Of a DNA stretch of 64,000 nucleotides, positions 59,118 through 64,000 are shown piece by piece. The stretch is from Nectonema munidae (taxonomy: Eukaryota > Nematomorpha > Nectonematoida > Nectonematidae): assembly GCA_030549495.1 (NCBI GenBank), contig JAUIRK010001028.1:434001-498000 (forward strand). Direction: 5' to 3'. Both the position numbers and the translations under genes were made by a program. Within the stretch, counting starts at the first letter, position 1, and each line of letters starts with the position of its first letter. Under the pieces are notes generated by a model. That model had not been told where the DNA came from, did no database searches, and worked only from the letters and a program-made list of their open reading frames with translations.

Positions 59118-59247
59118 CCCATTTACGACCAATGTTCCTATTTTGAAACATAAGTAATTCCATCGTTGTCTGCTTTTTTCAATGACTTTGAATATAAATC
59201 GTCTGCGTTTTTTTAGATATCGTCTGCTTTGCTTGGTCTTAAATGGG
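59118..59247. mobile_element. 130-bp TTAA palindromic MITE, copy M2
   Basis: TTAA at 59114-59117 and 59248-59251. Ends CCCATTTACGACCAA and TTGGTCTTAAATGGG are inverted with one mismatch. The core TTGTCTGCTTTTTTCAATGA, AATCGTCTGCGTTTTTTT and ATATCGTCTGCTTT aligns with M1 without gaps over most of its length. Confidence 0.85.
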
Positions 59248-59504
59248 TTAAACACAGTTTGCAGAACACGATTTTTGATAAAATTAGTGCTACAAAGAAA
59301 GGATCATCATGAAATGAAGATCGAAATTAGACACTATATAAAGTATAGGAGAAAGGGCGTACAGATGACGAGCGGATAGCGAATTTGTAGCCAAAATAAT
59401 GATGATCCCATTGAGTTATCTAATTTACTAACATGTGAAATATTTTGAGTAAATAAACAACAAAATTTGGTCGATTAAATAAATTAAGACAAAATTTAGC
59501 GAAA

Positions 59505-59810
59505 AAAACATGCAAATAGAATTTATTTTTGAGATTGATTGACAGGTTTGGTTGATTTTCATTAAAAATGAACATCACATTTAGACTACTTGAAAATCAG
59601 TATATACAAGTAAAAAACTTTAATTTTGACATGAGTTATGATACTTAAATACTTTTTTGATGGGTTTGATTGATTTTCATAAAAATGACATCATCACTAA
59701 ATTCAGCCTAAATCACCACTAAAAATCTAAGAAAATCATGAGAGGGGGTAGGGTCAAAATGTCACGCTCATCCAACATAAGCGAACAAATCTTACACAGC
59801 ACTAATAGGG
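59505..59810. mobile_element. TTAA element C: 3' end of a third satellite-bearing element
   Basis: Ends ACACAGCACTAATAGGG at 59810 followed by TTAA (59811-59814), as in element B. Upstream are two degenerate units of the second repeat type (ATGAACATCACATTTAG at 59566; GACATCATCACTAAATTCAG at about 59688) and TTGATGGGTTTGATTGATTT. The left part is missing or diverged beyond recognition. Confidence 0.7.
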
Positions 59811-59814
59811 TTAA

Positions 59815-62290
59815 AGCAATTATAATTGCACATGGAAGTGACGTGTTTGTCAAGAGATGATAGTTTACAACGGCTTGTTGAATGGTATGCTTCAACAGCG
59901 GATTTTTTTTTATGAATGTGACGTGTTCTTCTAAAGGGATTTCAGTTGAAATTAAATCTTGATTGGCATGCACAAATTTTAAATATTTTTCAAATTCCCA
60001 AAATTGAAAGATGGAAGGAAGCAGTTTCAATACCACTTCTCCCAAATCAAAATAATTTCTCATTGATTAGAATTAATTTTCTACATAATAATTTTAAAAA
60101 GTTTTTTTAAAGATCGTTACTACTGCTATAAAAGACTTTTCTTTTCCGAATAGTGTAACGTTTTTCATGACACATTTTCCTTCATATCAATTCGATGTAT
60201 TTTGAAAGGTTTACTAGACTTATTAGGGTTATGCTCTTAACGTTAAGTTAAATTAGAATTTTAACATAAATTCTTTATTTTGCTACTTGTGTGTGATATT
60301 TCAAATAACATAAACAATTTTTTCACCTTTATTTAATTTGTGGTAATTACAATCGTGGAGAGGCACTTAGCAAAAAGTTTAAGGGATCTGGTGTTGAATC
60401 TCTCTTATAATGTTTTGAAAGGGCATATAGCTTTAAATTTTAAACTGCATTTTTGCAAGCATAAATTCTCAAAAGGGGTTGGTAGGCTAAAAAGTTTAAG
60501 ACAAAATTCGATCACCTTTCGCAAAATATTAGACATGAGCGAAGTTTCCCGTATGCATTAGCGAAAATTAGAGTCGATGGAGGGCAAAATTCTCCATTTT
60601 GGCGTTAATCCTTTGAGTACCAGGCAAAATTCAATATTTTTCAAACATTGATTTATATCAATAAATAAAATGGTGTAGAACAAATACACTAAATCGTATA
60701 ATAGAGAGTATCAAAAGATTAAAAATTTTAATTCCAGAACGCACATGAGCACAGATCGAGACACACAGCTTTAATTTTCAACTTAGTAAAGTAATAATAT
60801 TATTCAATCTAAAAAAACATTTAGCACTAAAAGAACTTCCTGTAATATCCTGGAGTAGGAAGGGGAAGTTTAATGCCCGAAAACATTTCCTGATCGTTTC
60901 GTCAAAAAGTCTTTAAACGGAAGAATGATTTTTTCCCAATGCATCGTCCGTTTGTACCAAAAAATATTCTATTTTAGAGATTATAAAGCATGATTTTTTT
61001 TTCTTCTGAATTAAACAGGTTACGAAAAAAGCTATTGGAACAGCACTGAGATGCCAGAGATGTCTCTTAAATTAGAGAAAACAGTTTTCCATTCACACAA
61101 TCACTAGTCTGATAACACTACTGATCAACACAATTTTTCTGGCACAAAGTATTTGAACAGATTTTAACTAAATCTAATGTGCAGAACTCATAAATGGATT
61201 TAGTTTTTGCCTTTGCATGAACTTCTTAAAAGTATAACGCTTTAAAAAGTTTTAGTCTAAGCATAAATAAATTTAAAAAATATATAAACATTCAGATATA
61301 TTTTAAAAATGCAAAAAATTCTAAAACACAAAAACACTTTTAAGAATATGCATAAAGGCTTTATATTATAAAATGCAGATTTTGCAAAATATATATAAAA
61401 ATTTTTTTTTTCAAAAGTCATCGAAATTAAAATAGTTTGAAAACCTTATGTGGTTGAGAAATTGAAGATCATATTTAGATTCAGCGCATCCTAGAATTAA
61501 TCAAAATTATTTCGAAAACTTCATGCCAGAAAAAATTCCTGTCGACCATTGTAATCTATTCCAAAAACAAAGAAGATTTTGATAATTGACTGCGTATGGA
61601 GAAGACTTTGCCTTAGATAGTGACAATGAAAATACAGTTTAGGCGTAATTTTCTTCTTCTTTGTATCATTTCAAAGGCATTCTTTAATAAATATATTTTG
61701 AGGCACGCATTTGCCATTCAGTGAGCTACGTTGTAGCCCCTCAGAGGTCTAAATCCTTGATCGCGAGGTTTTCTAAGAAAGATAATATTCTTCTCTAACT
61801 TATTGTTTTTTAGTTCTTTTTCCAAAAATAATATCGTTATTTTACTATTCATAACACAGAAATATATATAAACAATTTATAAACGAAAATTCCATCACCT
61901 ATCCCTTTCTTTCCCTGTTAAAAGCAAGCTTGAAATATATAATTTTTACGAAACATGATCTATTTATGGAGCAAAACTCTACAACTTTCCAATCAGGAAA
62001 ACTGAAAAGCATCTCTTACTTGATGGGTGGTAAATTATTATCAACTTGGGCCAATATATACGTTCATATATCCCAAACTTTATTTTTAGCCCTTATGACG
62101 TAATACGTCCTATCGTATACCACAGATATGCACAAACACACACTAAAATAAAATATGTGAATGCAAATTGGACAGTAAGCAGTGTGTTACCCAGGCATTT
62201 CTGTTTGGAGTCGTCAGATCGATATTGTGAAATGAAGTGCAACCTGGTTAGGTTTTTTAATTTTAAGGCTTAGCCTTTTGCATAACTTAA
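59815..62290. other. AT-rich region, no gene recognised
   Basis: A minus-strand run from 60063 to about 59815 could encode YFDLGEVVLKLLPSIFQFWE and following residues up to the TTAA, but no family is recognised. TTAATCCTTTGAGTACCAGG at about 60605 looks like a lone end of the TTAA MITE family. Confidence 0.35.
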
Positions 62291-62485
62291 TTTTAACCCT
62301 TTCATTACCACAAAAATCAGATGATATTTATTAAAAAGCAGAAGATTCATATACAAAACTATTTGAAAAATAAATGAGAGAGTCGTGTAGCATCAACTCC
62401 AGGAAGACTTAAAACGCTCTCTTCTAAATCTCTCTTCTATCATACATAAAATGATTAACACACTTGCAAAGACCAAATTGCTTAA

Positions 62486-62615
62486 CCCTTTCGTGACCAG
62501 AAAAATCAGACGATATTTATTAAAAATCAGAAGATTCATATACAAAACTATTCGAAAAAGCAGACTAAAATAACATAGTTTATGTATCATATATGATACA
62601 CTGGTCACGAAAGGG
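62486..62615. mobile_element. 130-bp TTAA palindromic MITE, copy M4
   Basis: TTAA at 62482-62485; right flank altered (TGTG). The ends CCCTTTCGTGACCAG and CTGGTCACGAAAGGG are a perfect 15-bp inverted pair. An 18-base perfect palindrome TGTATCATATATGATACA lies just inside the right end. Core CAGACGAT and GCAGAC motifs are the complement of those in M1 and M2. Confidence 0.85.
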
Positions 62616-62751
62616 TGTGTTTTTTACACAGTTATAAACGAGAGAGTCGTGTAGCATCAACCCCGTACTCCAAGAAGACGTAGAACGCTCTCTTCTATGA
62701 TACATATCTGTTATGAATGATTAACACACTTGCAAAGACCAAATTCCTTAA

Positions 62752-62881
62752 CACTTTCGTGACCAGAAAAATCAGACGATATATATTAAAAAGCAGAAGA
62801 TTGATATACAAAACTATTCAAAAAAGCAGACGAAGGTAACATTGTTTATGTATCATATATGATACACTGGTCACGAAAGGA
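62752..62881. mobile_element. 130-bp TTAA palindromic MITE, copy M5
   Basis: TTAA at 62748-62751 and 62882-62885. It starts CACTTTCGTGACCAG and ends CTGGTCACGAAAGGA. Same internal palindrome as M4, with which it shares the tandem duplication. Confidence 0.85.
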
Positions 62882-63167
62882 TTAAGTGCAACAAAAACAA
62901 ACTATTTTATCTAATTAACTAAAAAATATGTCATTTGTTTAAAAATTGATACAATAGGATTTTGAGAAATTAGAAAAAGTAGGTTTAATACTGCGTAATG
63001 CGTGTACATACTCTATTGCACTTTTATTGTATAAACAGATAGAGAGGAAATAAAACATTTTATATTCGTTTTTCTCACATTCAAAAATCTTTGAAAACAT
63101 TAGGAAAATGCATTGCAAGCCTCAAATGCAAAGGGGCCGTCTGACGCCTAGTATAGGGTCGCGTTAA

Positions 63168-63273
63168 CCCTTTGAAGACGATTCGTCTGCTTTATTTTTC
63201 AATGGAATTTATATATTCAAAGCAGACGATTTTCATTTCTTGGGACACTGGTCTCCCACTGGTCCTCAAAGGG
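63168..63273. mobile_element. 106-bp TTAA palindromic MITE, copy M6
   Basis: TTAA at 63164-63167 and 63274-63277. Ends CCCTTTGAAGACG and GGTCCTCAAAGGG are inverted. The core has TCGTCTGCTTTATTTTTC on one side and AAAGCAGACGATTTTC on the other. A TGGGA-TCCCA type hairpin lies inside the right end. Shorter than the 130-bp copies. Confidence 0.85.
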
Positions 63274-63279
63274 TTAACG

Positions 63280-64000
63280 GCTTGCTAATAAGGGGATGGG
63301 GGTAGCAGTCGTGTGGAAATAAAGCAATAGGTGAAAAATTATTAATATTCTACTTCCCACTCCCATCCCAATTTTTCTGGTTAGATTTATGGCGTTATTC
63401 ATTCATTTTTTACAAGTATAAAAATAGGGATAGAAGCTTTAAATAGGGTTAGAACAGTGCTAAATCCAAATGTCAAAATCATCGCCATCATTTAAATGGG
63501 CTTTTTAAAATTATAAATTTAAAGAAAACCCTTACACGATATTTTCAAAATGTACGTGAAATAGAACACTATCTATCAGAACTGAGATGCAAATAAATTG
63601 CGTATGAAAAAATAAAGGAAGTGTAAGCTCTTAGGCAATTATATTTAGTCTTTTCAGCAGAACAGATTGTTTAACAATATTTATATTGGAAGTTATAACA
63701 TCATATATTAAAGAAATTGAGCAGAGAATTCTAATAATCAATGATAAAAATTGTGTATTAAAAAAATCTTTTGTAAATAGTTCATTATTTGAATTGATGT
63801 TAAAACAAGTAATTAATAATAATAATAATTAGTTAAAAAAGTAAAAACAAAATGAATAAATAGCTAAAATAAAGAAAACAGCAGTAAAAAATGAATAAAC
63901 TTTAGTGTTTTTACTAAACTAGTTGTTTTCGTCACTAGATATTATGAAATTAGCTATTTTGTGGCACTAGCACAACTGTGCTAACTTTTTTGTCGCTAGT
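63280..64000. other. AT-rich end of window, no gene seen
   Basis: Contains an (AAT)n tract at about 63810-63830. Nothing else recognised. Confidence 0.4.

Larger units (their letters stand above)
62297..62885. repeat. Tandem duplication (~264 bp) carrying TTAA MITEs
   Basis: GAGAGAGTCGTGTAGCATCA occurs at about 62376 and 62640 (spacing 264), each followed by AAGACTT or AAGACGT, CGCTCTCTTCTA, GATTAACACACTTGCAAAGA and then a MITE. A partial MITE (62297 to about 62370) precedes the first unit, giving about 2.3 copies. So the two MITEs here were multiplied by duplication, not by separate insertions. Confidence 0.85.

Noticed and set aside
59815-60063. Minus-strand frame ending at element C, possibly a host exon or another transposon
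   Set aside because: It reads smoothly up to the TTAA but I recognise no domain and no splice or end signals, so it is not called as a gene.

Overview
The window is AT-rich (roughly 30% G+C by eye), intron-bearing animal DNA, dominated by decayed transposable elements with a few host gene pieces between them. The host genes recognised (synapsin, AIMP1/p43), together with the mix of hAT, piggyBac, pogo, MULE, jockey/CR1-like LINEs and Ty3 elements, suggest an invertebrate, most likely an arthropod. A copepod such as a sea louse would fit, but the species is an inference, not something I can prove from the sequence.

Host genes. (1) The 3' end of a synapsin gene lies on the + strand: exons 718-820 and 1303-1421 encode the end of the C domain, and the terminal exon 4296-4668 ends in a domain-E-like tail. 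The phases fit across both introns. The last intron carries a hAT relic and a tRNA-Ile-derived SINE. (2) AIMP1 (p43/EMAP II precursor) lies at 32564-33463 (+), with an N-terminal helical region and a C-terminal OB-fold tRNA-binding domain. (3) Two unrecognised minus-strand genes are a Ser/Pro/Asn-rich 3'-terminal exon (51957-53446) and an acidic Ser-rich 179-residue frame (54584-55123), each with a polyadenylation signal downstream. (4) A small acidic frame sits at 33974-34231.

Mobile DNA by region. 1.6-3.2 kb: ZBED/GTF2IRD2-like hAT. 5.8-7.4 kb: hAT with matching ends and a perfect 8-bp target duplication. 7.7-8.8 and 9.6-10.6 kb: LINE pieces. 11.3-12.6 kb: FLYWCH-MULE transposase. 14.2-15.2 kb: piggyBac relic plus an inverted fragment at 13.15 kb. 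15.4-18.2 kb: ZMYM1-like hAT. 18.5-22.2 kb: a TTAA-flanked element full of 152-bp tandem repeats, with an IS630-like element inside. 25.6-29.8 kb: a young Ty3 element with two LTRs. 29.8-31.3 kb: LINE. 34.6-40.8 kb: an older minus-strand Ty3 relic invaded by a hAT, itself invaded by a second satellite-bearing TTAA element and a hAT MITE. 41.3-43.5 kb: a GC-rich RT/RNase H retroelement. 49.5-50.7 kb: a pogo-like element keeping only its DNA-binding half. 50-63 kb: a family of ~130-bp TTAA palindromic MITEs.

The two most unusual signals are TTAA-type non-autonomous families. One carries satellite-like arrays of ~150-bp units between CCCTATTAGTGCTGGG ends; one copy (36670-38256) sits so cleanly in a hAT transposase that the flanks read through in frame. 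The other is a 130-bp palindromic MITE whose copies keep a CGTCTGC core in register while the inverted ends and an internal hairpin differ between copies but remain self-complementary.
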